From Rhizobium sp. AAP43 (lineage in GTDB: Bacteria > Pseudomonadota > Alphaproteobacteria > Rhizobiales > Rhizobiaceae), in NCBI RefSeq assembly GCF_001296045.1, contig NZ_LJHS01000066.1, positions 40,768 to 104,767 on the forward strand: DNA of 64,000 nt. Reading direction: 5' to 3'. The translations under genes were made by a program, and so were the position numbers. Below, in pieces: positions 24,712 to 33,532 of this stretch (position 1 is its first letter; every line of letters starts with the position of its first letter). The notes under the pieces were generated by a model. It had not been told where the DNA came from, ran no database searches, and saw nothing but the letters and a program-made list of their open reading frames with translations.

Positions 24712-25728
24712 CGGAAAGCCTTCGAGAACCAGCTTGCCGCATGCCCGGCCGCTCTCGATCAGGGCATGCACCTTCCTGAGGTTTTCCGCCGTGATCTGCC
24801 CGACGACCGTGTCGAGCGTGGTGCGGATCTTCCCCTCATCGATCAGGCCAGCCACGTGGTTCAGCAATTTGTGCTGCTCGACCATGTCAGGCGTTTCGAA
24901 CATCGGACGCGAGAACATCATCTCCCAATGCAGCGAGACTGCCTTGCCTTTGAAGGCCATGATGTCGAAGCCTTCCGGGAAGTCGTCGATCAGGCAGATC
25001 CGTCCGGCCGGGGCAATGATCTCGGCGAGGTCGAGGCGATGCTGGCTGCTGTGGGTCACGGAGAAGATGAAGCCGGGCGACCCGATGCCAAGAGCCGCAT
25101 ATTCAGGGGCCAGCGGCTTGCTATGATCGATGACGTGGTCGGCACCGAGCGATTTTGCCCAGGCGGCGGTCTCGGGCCGGGATGCGGTGGCGACGACGGA
25201 AAGATTTGTCAGTGTCTTGACCAGTTGGATCGCGATCGAACCCACGCCGCCGGCTCCACCGGTGATCAGGATAGCAGGCGTAGCGCCAACGACCGGCTGA
25301 TCGACGCGGAGGCGATGGAAGAGTGCCTCATAGGCGGTGATCGCCGTCAGGGGCAGGGCGGCGGCCTCGGCGAAGCCGAGGCTCTTCGGCTTGCTGCCGA
25401 CGATCCGCTCATCGACCAGATGATATTCGGCATTGGTTCCCGGGCGCCCGATCGCTCCGGCATAGTAGACTTCGTCACCGGGCTTGAAGAGCGTCACATC
25501 CGGGCCGACGGCCTTCACCACTCCGGCCGCATCGTAGCCGAGTATCCGTGTATCTCCAGTTGCCGGCTGATGATTGCGTCGCACCTTGGTATCGACCGGG
25601 TTCACCGATACCGCCCTGATCTCCACCAGAAGATCCCGGCCGCTTGCCTGGGGCATGGCGATATCGAGATCGACGAGAGCAGTCTCCGAGGTGATGGACT
25701 GGGGTGTGTAAAATCCGATCGCGCGCAT
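24706..25728 (-). CDS. Zinc-type alcohol dehydrogenase / NADPH:quinone oxidoreductase (QOR family)
   Basis: MDR-superfamily protein of 340 residues: GroES-like N-terminal fold (about 25-140) and Rossmann fold (about 150-300) with ITGGAGGVGSIAIQLVKTL. The usual catalytic zinc Cys near residue 40 is absent (VNPVDTKVRRN), so it belongs with the zinc-independent quinone oxidoreductase / 'zinc-binding ADH family' (ZADH) group. It probably reduces quinones or enones with NADPH. The ATG at 25728 has CAGGAGAC upstream, and MRAIGFYTPQSI is the typical opening. It is divergent from HxlR gene 2 across a 125-bp region with two dyads, so repression by HxlR is likely. Confidence 0.9.
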   Translation of the reverse strand: MRAIGFYTPQSITSETALVDLDIAMPQASGRDLLVEIRAVSVNPVDTKVRRNHQPATGDTRILGYDAAGVVKAVGPDVTLFKPGDEVYYAGAIGRPGTNAEYHLVDERIVGSKPKSLGFAEAAALPLTAITAYEALFHRLRVDQPVVGATPAILITGGAGGVGSIAIQLVKTLTNLSVVATASRPETAAWAKSLGADHVIDHSKPLAPEYAALGIGSPGFIFSVTHSSQHRLDLAEIIAPAGRICLIDDFPEGFDIMAFKGKAVSLHWEMMFSRPMFETPDMVEQHKLLNHVAGLIDEGKIRTTLDTVVGQITAENLRKVHALIESGRACGKLVLEGFPS

Positions 25729-25757
25729 GCGGGTCTCCTGTCTCGCGTTTACAACGC

Positions 25758-25772
25758 TGTCCATTAAGGACA
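25758..25772. promoter_or_regulatory. Operator candidate TGTCC-ATTAA-GGACA
   Basis: A perfect 5-5-5 inverted repeat 30 bp upstream of the quinone-oxidoreductase start, in the divergent region shared with HxlR gene 2. Its place near a promoter of a gene next to an HxlR regulator makes it the best operator candidate here. Confidence 0.5.
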
Positions 25773-25831
25773 TAGAATCGCATACCGCAAGAATGCACAT
25801 TTTGTGTCTGTAGGCACAGAATTGAACCTCG

Positions 25832-25847
25832 GTATCAAGAAGGATAC
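25832..25847. promoter_or_regulatory. Operator candidate GTATC-AAGAAG-GATAC at the HxlR2 ribosome-binding site
   Basis: A perfect inverted repeat with 5-bp arms and a 6-bp spacer, 6 bp before the HxlR gene 2 start. It contains the AGAAGGA ribosome-binding site, so occupation or folding would block translation or transcription of the regulator itself. Confidence 0.45.
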
Positions 25848-25853
25848 TGTCCA

Positions 25854-26252
25854 ATGTCCAAGCCGCGCGCCAAGATGACCAATAGTTTTCCGGGCTGCCC
25901 GGTCGAAACGACCTTGAGTTTCCTCGACGGGAAATGGAAGGGCGTCATCCTGTTTCACCTTTTGACCGCCGGCACGCTGCGCTTCAGCGAGTTGCAACGT
26001 CGTTTGCAGGCCGTAACGCAACGCATGCTGACCAAGCAGCTGCGCGAACTGGAAGAGCAGGGCCTTGTGTCGCGCACCGTGTATCCGGTCGTACCGCCGC
26101 GGGTCGACTACACCCTGACGCCTCTTGGCCAGAGCCTGCGGCCCGTGATCATGGTGCTGGAGCAGTGGGGCAGCCGCCATGTCGAATGCAAGAATGGTGT
26201 GCGACGGATGGTCGAGCCGGATAGCGTCGAGGACGAAGCCTCAGCCGCGTGA
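25854..26252 (+). CDS. HxlR-family transcription regulator (copy 2)
   Basis: Winged-helix regulator of 132 residues, paralogous to the protein at 24246: both share ...LDGKWKGVI, a central LRF.EL.RR......RML.KQLRE block, and SRTVYPVVPPRVDYTLTPLG (ARTVYPVVPPRVEYALTPLG in copy 1). The conserved Cys near residue 15 (GCPVETTL) is present. It is divergent from the quinone oxidoreductase gene and ends 12 bp inside the convergent MFS gene. This is the probable direct regulator of the oxidoreductase. The similarity of the two copies points to a local duplication that captured the oxidoreductase between them. Confidence 0.92.
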   Translation: MSKPRAKMTNSFPGCPVETTLSFLDGKWKGVILFHLLTAGTLRFSELQRRLQAVTQRMLTKQLRELEEQGLVSRTVYPVVPPRVDYTLTPLGQSLRPVIMVLEQWGSRHVECKNGVRRMVEPDSVEDEASAA

Positions 26253-27467
26253 CGGCTTCCTGTCGAGCGCGACCGAGATCAGGAAAATGACAAGGCCGAG
26301 GGCCGACAGCACGGAGCCGACATAGCCGGTCGCACCGTAGCCGTAGCCGGCCGCAATTACGATGCCGCCGAGCCAGGCGCCGAGCGCATTGGCAATGTTG
26401 AAGGCGGAGTGGTTGGTGGCGGCGGCGAGCGTCTGCGCGTCGGCGGCGACATCCATGAGCCGTGTCTGCACGGCCGGGCAGGCGGCAAAGCCGCATCCGG
26501 TGAGGAAGACACAGACGCAGAGCATGACGGGATTGTGTGCCGTCAACGAGAAGATCGACATGAGGATGATGTTGAAGGCCAGCATGCCGCCAATCGTGCC
26601 GTTCAGGGAATAGTCGGCCATGCGGCTGCCAACGATGTTGCCAACATTCATGCCGATCCCGAAGAGCGCGAGCACGACCGCGACCATGCTCACCGGCATG
26701 CCGGCCGTGTCCGTGACGGTCTTGGCGATATAGCTGAAGATCGCGAACATCCCGCCGAAGCCGACGGCTGCGACACCAAACGAAAGCCAGACCTGAAGCC
26801 GTCCGAAGGCCGAGAGTTCGCGCCGGATGCTGGCACCTTCGGCGACCTTGTCCTTGGGCAGATAAAGCGCGATCAGCGCAACCGTGAGCGCACCGATGCC
26901 GGCGACCAGCAGGAAGGCCGCCCGCCAGTTCATCAATTGGCCGAGGAATGTGGCGATCGGCGTGCCGACCAGCGTGGCAATGGTCAGGCCGAGCATGACG
27001 CGACCAACGGCACGCACACGCCGATGCGGTTCGGCCATGGAGGCGGCAACGAGGGCTGCAACGCCAAAATAGGCGCCATGCGGCAAGCCCGTGATGAAGC
27101 GCAGAAGTGTGAAGGACCAGAAGTCGGTGGCGAGCGCACTCGCCAGATTGCCGGCTGCAAACACGCCCATCAGCGCAAGCAGCAGGGTCCGGCGGGGCAG
27201 TTTCGCGGCGAGGGCTGCGATGATCGGCGCGCCGATCACAACGCCGAGCGCATAGGCGCTGATGACATGCCCGGCATCCGGCACGCTGACGCCATAGGTG
27301 CTCGCCACTTCCGGCAGCAAGCCCATGATCACGAACTCGCCCGTTCCGATCCCGAAGCCGCCAGCCGCCAGCGCGATCTCAATCAACAGGATCGTCGTGG
27401 CCGTCAGCCCGATCGTGGTCTGTCTATCGTCTTCAAGAGGGCGATCAAGGGCGGAGCAATCGGTCAT
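26241..27467 (-). CDS. MFS efflux transporter (AraJ/Bcr-like, DHA1 family)
   Basis: Inner-membrane protein of 408 residues with 12 predicted helices. The N-terminal half has GTGEFVIMGLLPEVA (helix 1), the typical motif of the AraJ/YdhP sugar-and-drug efflux group, and FITGLPHGAYFGVAA in helix 4. The C-terminal part includes GCGFAACPAVQTRLMD. It converges with HxlR gene 2 and overlaps its end by 12 bp. Transport of sugars, chloramphenicol-like drugs or purines is known for relatives; the substrate here is open. The regulator/oxidoreductase/exporter neighbourhood looks like a small electrophile or drug-response cluster. Confidence 0.88.
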   Translation of the reverse strand: MTDCSALDRPLEDDRQTTIGLTATTILLIEIALAAGGFGIGTGEFVIMGLLPEVASTYGVSVPDAGHVISAYALGVVIGAPIIAALAAKLPRRTLLLALMGVFAAGNLASALATDFWSFTLLRFITGLPHGAYFGVAALVAASMAEPHRRVRAVGRVMLGLTIATLVGTPIATFLGQLMNWRAAFLLVAGIGALTVALIALYLPKDKVAEGASIRRELSAFGRLQVWLSFGVAAVGFGGMFAIFSYIAKTVTDTAGMPVSMVAVVLALFGIGMNVGNIVGSRMADYSLNGTIGGMLAFNIILMSIFSLTAHNPVMLCVCVFLTGCGFAACPAVQTRLMDVAADAQTLAAATNHSAFNIANALGAWLGGIVIAAGYGYGATGYVGSVLSALGLVIFLISVALDRKPSRG

Positions 27468-27751
27468 GCGGGCACCTGGGCAAATAGCTCGGCAACCAGA
27501 GGTCGGCAGCGCTCGGGCCAGTGCTGAGGCGCAGCTGCGTTCCGTGGGAGGCCGGAAAATAATGGAAGGATCGTGAAATCACAGCGGGAACAAGATTGAT
27601 ATCTATCATATCTATATGCACTGCGGCAAAGGCTTTCGCAGATGCACTTGAAATTTGCGCGACGGCTATCGATTTCTGTCTCCTCTGGAAACTTTTGATG
27701 GCGCGGCACGTTTGAGAGCACGGCTCGAACCTTGAGCCGCGAAAGGACCCC

Positions 27752-28660
27752 ATGAAGATCAAAGCGGTACTCAATCGCGACGGCGGCACCTTCAAGACCA
27801 CCGATATGGAAGCCTATTGCGCAAGTGCGACCCGCGCCTTCGCTGCAAAGGGGCATGAGCTTGATTGTGCCGTGGTCAGTGGCGATGAGATCGTCGAGAC
27901 GTTGCAGCGCGTTGCTGACGACGGAGGCTATGACGCGGTCATTGCAGGCGGCGGCGATGGCACGATCTCGGCTGCAGCCGGCATTGCCTGGAAATCCGGC
28001 CTGCCGCTCGGCGTCGTGCCAGCCGGCACCATGAACCTCTTTGCGCGCTCGCTGAAGCTGCCACTCGACATCTGGAAGGTGCTCGACGTACTGGCCGATG
28101 CGACCGTTGCCGATGTGGATATCGCAACGGCCAATGGCCGCCCCTTCGTGCACCAGTTCTCAGCCGGTCTGCATGCGCGAATGGTGCGCATGCGCAATCA
28201 GATGAACTTTGCATCGCGGCTCGGCAAGATCCGCGCCAGCACCAGTGCTGCCTTTGGCGTCATGCTCGATCCGCCCCGATTCGAGGTCATGTTCGATATC
28301 GATGGCGACGGCCGCAGTGATGAGCGTCCGGTCTCGGCCATTTCCGTCTCCAACAACCCGCTCGGCAATAATTCGCTGTTCTTCGCCGATGAAGTGAATA
28401 CCGGCCAGCTTGGCGTCTACCTCGCCGATCCTCTGGAGCCGACCGGCGTCGGCGCTCTCGCCTTCGACATCGTGCGCGGGCGTTTCAAGGAAAATGAAGC
28501 TGTGACCGCCTCGACGGCAAAACACGTGCATCTGCATTTCCCCAAACATCGCAAGGGGGCTGCATGTGTGCTGGATGGCGAATTGCTGCGGATGCCGGCA
28601 GATGTCGAGATCAAGATGCACGCCGGAGAACTGAAGGTACTCGTGCCGAAGGCGGCGTGA
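27752..28660 (+). CDS. Diacylglycerol/lipid kinase family protein (DAGK catalytic domain)
   Basis: Protein of 302 residues with the LCB5/DagK fold. The nucleotide-binding motif GGGDGTISAAAG is at about 69-80, followed by LGVVPAGTMNLFAR (the GTxND-type segment). The C-terminal beta-rich lobe is complete (VSNNPLGNN, then ...LDGELLRMPADVEIKMH). Family members phosphorylate diacylglycerol or related lipids at the inner membrane and include YegS-type proteins. There is no membrane segment. Start ATG 27752 has AAAGGACCCC upstream. It is divergent from the MFS gene and converges with the GNAT gene. Confidence 0.88.
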   Translation: MKIKAVLNRDGGTFKTTDMEAYCASATRAFAAKGHELDCAVVSGDEIVETLQRVADDGGYDAVIAGGGDGTISAAAGIAWKSGLPLGVVPAGTMNLFARSLKLPLDIWKVLDVLADATVADVDIATANGRPFVHQFSAGLHARMVRMRNQMNFASRLGKIRASTSAAFGVMLDPPRFEVMFDIDGDGRSDERPVSAISVSNNPLGNNSLFFADEVNTGQLGVYLADPLEPTGVGALAFDIVRGRFKENEAVTASTAKHVHLHFPKHRKGAACVLDGELLRMPADVEIKMHAGELKVLVPKAA

Positions 28661-28672
28661 CGCGGCAGACCC

Positions 28673-29524
28673 CTAACCAAGTTCAAGCGTGGTGATGGCG
28701 TAGACGCCGGCAAGCGCGAGAACGGGCGGGCCACCGCGATACATTCGGGCTGTCGTGAATCCCAGCTGAAACCCGCGTCGTCTGAGTGTTTCGGTCAGAC
28801 TGACCTGATGATCCGGCACGTCGAGATGGACCTCGCCACCCGCGGCTGCCTGCACGCAGGCGCTGAGTAGGTTTTCCGCCGCTCCGTCATCCACGGCAAA
28901 GATCGGGCCGATTTTGCGACCTTGCCGGCAACGGCGAAGCACAGCATAGCCAGTCAGGGCGCCATCCTCCATCGAGACAAAGGCGTCATGCGCGCCGCCG
29001 AGCCAGTGGGACAGGAAATTCGGACGCGGGGCGGGGAAGTGGCGTCTGTCGAAGACGGTGAGAGCCGGTATGTCCATTGCCGTGAGAGGGCGAACCGTTG
29101 CCGCCGGCGCTGGGGGCGACGGCGATGCCGTGCCGCCGGGACCACTCCATCGGATGCTTTCATAGAGCGGAGCAAAACCCATGGCCGCATAATTGGCCTG
29201 TTGCTCGGGCACGCCATCAAGGCCGATACGTCGGTTGCCCAGATGAGCCATGCCGGCATCCCAAACCTTGCGGCCATAGCCTTGCCCGCGAAAGCGTGGA
29301 TGGCAGATGTAAAGACCGATGAAGCCGAAATGCTCGTCATAGGCGACGGCTGATATGCCGGCTGCCAACTCTCCCTCCACGAAACAGCCGAGAAAGCCTT
29401 GGGGATCCGCGGCGTAGAACGCGTCCGCATCGGTGAGGCCAGGATTCCAGCCTTCGTCCCCAGCCCAGTCAATCAGAATATCGAGCTCTTTGCGTGTCAG
29501 GGGACGAATGGCCGGCGCGCTCAT
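28673..29524 (-). CDS. GNAT-family N-acetyltransferase with two acetyltransferase-like halves
   Basis: Protein of 283 residues, longer than a single GNAT domain (about 150). The first half has the acetyl-CoA pyrophosphate loop HPRFRGQGYGRKVWDAG (about 75-91). The second half (about 135-270) has a further GNAT-like region with a conserved C-terminal YRGGPPVLALAGVYAITT, as in the GNAT + DUF (Acetyltransf_18) group. The start at 29524 lies one base after the racemase stop (TGA-g-ATG), so translation is probably coupled. It is last in the ABC/racemase operon and may acetylate the imported or converted compound; this is inferred from position. Confidence 0.88.
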   Translation of the reverse strand: MSAPAIRPLTRKELDILIDWAGDEGWNPGLTDADAFYAADPQGFLGCFVEGELAAGISAVAYDEHFGFIGLYICHPRFRGQGYGRKVWDAGMAHLGNRRIGLDGVPEQQANYAAMGFAPLYESIRWSGPGGTASPSPPAPAATVRPLTAMDIPALTVFDRRHFPAPRPNFLSHWLGGAHDAFVSMEDGALTGYAVLRRCRQGRKIGPIFAVDDGAAENLLSACVQAAAGGEVHLDVPDHQVSLTETLRRRGFQLGFTTARMYRGGPPVLALAGVYAITTLELG

Positions 29525-29525
29525 C

Positions 29526-30272
29526 TCAGGCGGCTCCGATGCGCGATGGAGCAAAGGCTTCGAGCATGCCGGTAAAACGCTTTTCGACCGGAGCCGCATA
29601 GGCGCGGGATTTGGCAGTGGTGAGGCCGAGCGCCACAAGCCCTTCCGCCTGCTTGACCGCTGCCGCCACGCCATCGATCACCGGCACGCCGAATTCCTGA
29701 GAGAGCTGATGTGCAAGATCCGCCATGCCGGCGCAGCCGAGCACGATGGCTTCGGCCCCGTCCTCGCGAAGGGCGGCGGTGATTTCCGCTCGCAACCGGT
29801 CACGGGCGTTTGAATGCGGGTCTTCGAGCGAGAGCACGGGGATATCGGCGGCCCGTACCTTCACCATGGCGGACTTGCCATAGCGATGGACGAGATGTTC
29901 GATTGGCAGGCGCGAGCGCTCCAGCGTGGTGACCACGGTGATGCGCTGGGCAATGAAGCTTGCCACCGAGAGAGCTGCCTCGCAGATGCCGAGAACGGGG
30001 ATGGCGGCAAGGGCTCGGCAAGCGTCGAGCCCGGTATCGTCGAAACAGGCGATCACGGCGGCAGAGGCACCCTCCCGCTCGGCGCGGGCGATTTCGATGA
30101 GCAGGCCGGGCAGGGCCAGCGCCTCGTCATAATACCCTTCGATCGAGGCTGGCCCCATGCTGGAGGTGACGGCGTCGATGGTGGTGTCCGGGTGCGCCAC
30201 CCGCCTTGCGGCATCCGCAATGGTCGCGGTCATGCTGGCGGTGGTGTTGGGATTGATGACGGCAATTTTCAT
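29526..30272 (-). CDS. Aspartate/glutamate/hydantoin racemase family protein
   Basis: Soluble protein of 248 residues of the hydantoin racemase (HyuE/Dcg1) group. The opening KIAVINPNTTASMT is diagnostic. The two catalytic Cys are in AAVIACFDDTGLDACRAL (near 76) and IVLGCAGMADLA (near 180). Members racemise 5-substituted hydantoins or allantoin. It lies 6 bp after the upstream permease gene and is coupled to the GNAT gene downstream, so it belongs to the transport operon. The conserved Cys pair argues for activity. Hydantoinase genes are not in the window. Confidence 0.88.
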   Translation of the reverse strand: MKIAVINPNTTASMTATIADAARRVAHPDTTIDAVTSSMGPASIEGYYDEALALPGLLIEIARAEREGASAAVIACFDDTGLDACRALAAIPVLGICEAALSVASFIAQRITVVTTLERSRLPIEHLVHRYGKSAMVKVRAADIPVLSLEDPHSNARDRLRAEITAALREDGAEAIVLGCAGMADLAHQLSQEFGVPVIDGVAAAVKQAEGLVALGLTTAKSRAYAAPVEKRFTGMLEAFAPSRIGAA

Positions 30273-30278
30273 GAAGCC

Positions 30279-31097
30279 TCAGCCCCTGACATGGCGACGG
30301 TTGAGGCCGACAATGAGTGCAAGCGTCCCGCCAATGACGATCAGCGAGAAGACCGTGGTGACGGTGCCGAGCGCATAAAGAACCGGCGTCGTGACATTGG
30401 TGGTCATGCCGTAGATTTCGAGCGGCAGGGTGTTGTAGGTGCCTGAGGTCATCAGGGTGCGGGCGAATTCGTCATAGGAGAGCGTGAAGCCGAACAGGCC
30501 AACGCCGATCAGACTGGGCAGGATGATCGGCAGAACCACATGGCGAAAGCTCTGCCAGGAGGAGGCGCCGAGATCGCGGGCGGCCTCCTCGTAAGCCGGC
30601 GAGAAGCGGTTGAAAACGGCAAACATGATCAAGACGCCGAAGGGAAGGGTCCAGGTCAGATGCGCGCCGAAACCGGACGTATACCAGGCCGGCTGCAGGC
30701 CGAGCTGTGAGAACAGCACGCCGATGCCGAGCGAGACGATGATCGAGGGCACGACGAGGCTTGCAACCGCCAGATAGAAGAGCGGTGTAGCGCCCCAGAA
30801 CTTGCGGCGGAAGGCAAGGCCTGCGAGCAGCGAGACGACAACCGTGACCACCATGACCATCAGACCGAGCGCGAAGGAGCGCCGGAACGAGCCGCCGAAA
30901 TCACCGACCGCCTGCTGTTCGAAGAGGTTGGCGAACCAGTGCAAGGAGACACCATTGAGCGGGAAGGTGAGGCCGCCATTTTCGCCCTGGAAGGAGAGGA
31001 TCACGATGGCCGACAAGGGGCCGTAGAGGAAGAGCACGAAGAGCGCGAAGAAGACGGCGAGCACGTAGAATTCGCGCGAGCGTTTTTCCGAATTCAT
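30279..31097 (-). CDS. ABC transporter permease (PotC-like)
   Basis: Inner-membrane permease of 272 residues with six helices; the EAA loop is YEEAARDLGASSWQSFRHVVLP at about 168-189. This is the PotC/YdcV type permease of polyamine-class (spermidine/putrescine, Fe3+, 2-aminoethylphosphonate) importers. Its start lies one base after the stop of the upstream permease (TGA-g-ATG), indicating tight coupling. The racemase gene follows 6 bp downstream. Partners are the permease at 31099, the binding protein at 32194 and the ATPase at 33533. Confidence 0.92.
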   Translation of the reverse strand: MNSEKRSREFYVLAVFFALFVLFLYGPLSAIVILSFQGENGGLTFPLNGVSLHWFANLFEQQAVGDFGGSFRRSFALGLMVMVVTVVVSLLAGLAFRRKFWGATPLFYLAVASLVVPSIIVSLGIGVLFSQLGLQPAWYTSGFGAHLTWTLPFGVLIMFAVFNRFSPAYEEAARDLGASSWQSFRHVVLPIILPSLIGVGLFGFTLSYDEFARTLMTSGTYNTLPLEIYGMTTNVTTPVLYALGTVTTVFSLIVIGGTLALIVGLNRRHVRG

Positions 31098-31098
31098 C

Positions 31099-32004
31099 TC
31101 AAAGCTCCTTGCGAATGTCGACGACGCGCAGGATCGCGGCCACCATCAAGAGAACCAGCGCCAGCAGCACCACGGCATTGGCGGCGGCGGCGGGATATTG
31201 CAGCAGCGACATCTGGTTTTTCATCATCAGCGCGACCGAGGCGCTCTGGCCGCCGGACATGACCTGCACGGTCGAGAAATCGGCCATGACCAGCGTCACG
31301 ACGAAGATCGTGCCGATCGCCATGCCGGGCTTGGCCAGCGGAATGATGACATTGATCAGGATCTGCAGACCGGACGCACCGGCATCGCGCGCGGCTTCGA
31401 CCAGTGAGCGATCAATGCGCATCATCGTGTTGAAGATCGGGGTGACCATGAACAGCGTGTAGAGGTGCACCATGGCAAGCACCACGGCGAAATCCGAATA
31501 GAGCAGCCATTCGATCGGCTGGCTGATCAGGCCGGAACTGACAAGCGTGGTGTTGACCAGCCCATTGCGGCCGAGCACCGGAATCCAGGAGATCATGCGG
31601 ATGATGTTCGAGGTGAGGAAGGGCACGGTGCAGACGAGGAAAAGCACGCTCTGCATGGCCGCACTCCGGATATGGAAGGCGAGGAAATAGGCAACCCAAA
31701 AGCCGATGACGAGGGTAATGGCCCAGACCATCACCGCGTATTTCAGGGTGTTGAGATAGGTCTTCCAGGTGACCCAGGAGCCGAGCGTCTCCTCGTAATT
31801 GAACGTGACGAAGTCCGGATACATCTGGGCGAAGTCATAATCCCAGAAGCTGACGACGGCGATCAAGAGGATCGGCAGGAGCAGGAAGAAGCCCAGGATG
31901 AGCGTCAGCGGCAGCGCCTGCAGATAGGAGGCAAGCCATGCCGGCACCCGGATTTCGCGTTTCGGCTTTTCCTCGCCGACGCCTAGAAATCGCACTTCCA
32001 CCAT
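31099..32004 (-). CDS. ABC transporter permease (PotB-like)
   Basis: Inner-membrane permease of 301 residues with six helices. The EAA loop is VEAARDAGASGLQILINVIIPLA at about 204-226. An N-terminal cytoplasmic tail of about 25 residues (EEKPKREIRVPAWL) precedes helix 1. It pairs with the PotC-like permease. A RIME-like palindromic element lies between this gene and the binding-protein gene, which may reduce downstream expression relative to the binding protein, as is common in such operons. Confidence 0.92.
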   Translation of the reverse strand: MVEVRFLGVGEEKPKREIRVPAWLASYLQALPLTLILGFFLLLPILLIAVVSFWDYDFAQMYPDFVTFNYEETLGSWVTWKTYLNTLKYAVMVWAITLVIGFWVAYFLAFHIRSAAMQSVLFLVCTVPFLTSNIIRMISWIPVLGRNGLVNTTLVSSGLISQPIEWLLYSDFAVVLAMVHLYTLFMVTPIFNTMMRIDRSLVEAARDAGASGLQILINVIIPLAKPGMAIGTIFVVTLVMADFSTVQVMSGGQSASVALMMKNQMSLLQYPAAAANAVVLLALVLLMVAAILRVVDIRKEL

Positions 32005-32053
32005 GTCTGTTGGTCTCCTGTCGCTTCGGAAAGAGCGGAGCGGGAGGGTTGCC

Positions 32054-32172
32054 CCTCATCCGGCTGCCGCCACCTTCTCCCCGCAAGCGGGGAGAAGGCA
32101 CGTGTGGCACGGTCGGCGGCTCGCCCCCTTCTAACCGCTAGGCGGGGAGAAGGTCCCGGCAGGGGGATGAGG
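32054..32172. repeat. RIME-like palindromic intergenic element
   Basis: About 119 bp bounded by CCTCATCC... and ...GGATGAGG, with inner hairpins. The first is a perfect 12-bp stem CCTTCTCCCCGC / GCGGGGAGAAGG (32073-32098) with a 2-nt loop; the second (32127-32153) is an imperfect copy. This structure and sequence type is known from rhizobial intergenic mosaic elements. It sits inside an operon, between the binding-protein gene and the permease gene. Confidence 0.8.
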
Positions 32173-32193
32173 TGCGAATAGCCTTTGCTGGCA

Positions 32194-33486
32194 TCAGGCC
32201 GCGATGAACTCGTTCCAGCGGCGGACCATGTAGCGGTCCTCGTCCATGACGGAGTTCCAGCAGGCGACCTTGCCCATGCGCTCCTCGAAGGAACCGCCGT
32301 CGCGGACCGCACCGGCCTTTTCCATGACCTTGCCTTCCGGAGACATGATGTCGCCAGTTGCGGCCTTGCCTTCGATCCAGTAGCCCCATTCGTCGGCAGA
32401 CATGTGTTCCTTGGCGGTTTCCATGCAGGCCGAGTAGTAGCCCTGGCGGTTGAGATAGCCGCCGACCCAGCCGGATGTGTACCAGTTGATGTATTCATAG
32501 GCTGCATCGAGCTGGGCGCCGGTGAGGTGGGCTGCCAGGCCGAGACCGCCGCCCCATGAGCGGTAACCTTCCTTGAGCGGCTGATACTTGCAGGCGATGC
32601 CCTTGGAGCGCACGGCTGCAACCGCCGGCGACCACATGGACTGGATGACGACTTCGCCCGAAGCCATGAGGTTGACCGACTCGTCGAAGGACTTCCAGAA
32701 GGCACGGAACTGACCGTCCTGCTTGGCCTTGATCAGGAAGTCGATCGTCGTGTCGATCTCCGCCTTCGTCATGTTGCCCTTGTCGGCATATTTGATGATG
32801 CCCATGGCTTCGCAGATCATCGCGGCATCCATGATGCCGATCGACGGGATGTTCAGGATCGACGCCTTGCCCTTGAAGGCCGGGTCCATGATGTCGGCCC
32901 AGGACGAGATCTCGCGGCCAACCAGATCCGGGCGGATGCCAAGCGTATCGGCATTGTAGATCGTCGGCATCATGGTGAAGAGTTCGGTTTCGCCCGAGGC
33001 AAAGGTCTTGGCATCCTTGCTCTCGACATAGCCGACGGTGTGCGGGGCGGTGCCTTGTGCAATCACGCTGTCCGGCAGCAGCTTGCCGGTTTTGAACAGC
33101 GGCACGACCTTGTCGTAATACTTGAGCTTCGATGTTTCCATCGGCTGGATGACGCCGGTCGGATAGACCTTCTTCAGGATCCAGTATTCGATGTCGGCGA
33201 TATCATAGGACATCGGCTGGGTGACGGCGCGCTGGGCAGCCGCATCGGAATCCGTTGCGGTCATCTCAAGCGTGATGCCGAGATCGGCTTTGCACTTCTC
33301 GGCGATGGCATTGATGTTCGACACGCCGGTGCCGAACTGGCGGAGCGTAATCGGGTTCTGCGCCCAGATGGTCGGGAAGCCGGTGATGACGCCGGAACCG
33401 GCGGCAAGGCCAGCCGCTGCAGACGCGGTCTTCAACAGGCTGCGGCGTGTAAGGCCCTTCTTTTCGGATGTGGTCTTCACAGTCAT
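32194..33486 (-). CDS. ABC transporter substrate-binding protein (PotD-like, Tat-exported)
   Basis: Periplasmic binding protein of 430 residues. The signal contains a twin-arginine motif, TRRSLLKTASAAAGLAAGSG, so it is probably folded before export. The mature part is a type-2 periplasmic-binding fold of the spermidine/putrescine class (SBP_bac_8-like), with YDIADIEYW, a WxP/tryptophan-rich ligand region and EYINWYTSGWVGGYLN. The ATG at 33486 has AGGAG 7 bases upstream, better placed than the ATG two codons earlier. The family binds cationic amines or compounds such as phosphonates. With a racemase downstream, the ligand may be a hydantoin or chiral amine. Confidence 0.9.
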   Translation of the reverse strand: MTVKTTSEKKGLTRRSLLKTASAAAGLAAGSGVITGFPTIWAQNPITLRQFGTGVSNINAIAEKCKADLGITLEMTATDSDAAAQRAVTQPMSYDIADIEYWILKKVYPTGVIQPMETSKLKYYDKVVPLFKTGKLLPDSVIAQGTAPHTVGYVESKDAKTFASGETELFTMMPTIYNADTLGIRPDLVGREISSWADIMDPAFKGKASILNIPSIGIMDAAMICEAMGIIKYADKGNMTKAEIDTTIDFLIKAKQDGQFRAFWKSFDESVNLMASGEVVIQSMWSPAVAAVRSKGIACKYQPLKEGYRSWGGGLGLAAHLTGAQLDAAYEYINWYTSGWVGGYLNRQGYYSACMETAKEHMSADEWGYWIEGKAATGDIMSPEGKVMEKAGAVRDGGSFEERMGKVACWNSVMDEDRYMVRRWNEFIAA

Positions 33487-33532
33487 GCTCATTCTCCTCT
33501 GGATTATTGTGGTTTGAACTTCGGCTTTTGTG

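Noticed and set aside
26409..27527. A 372-residue plus-strand frame.
   Set aside because: Antisense shadow of the MFS transporter; Gln/Asp/Arg/His-rich.
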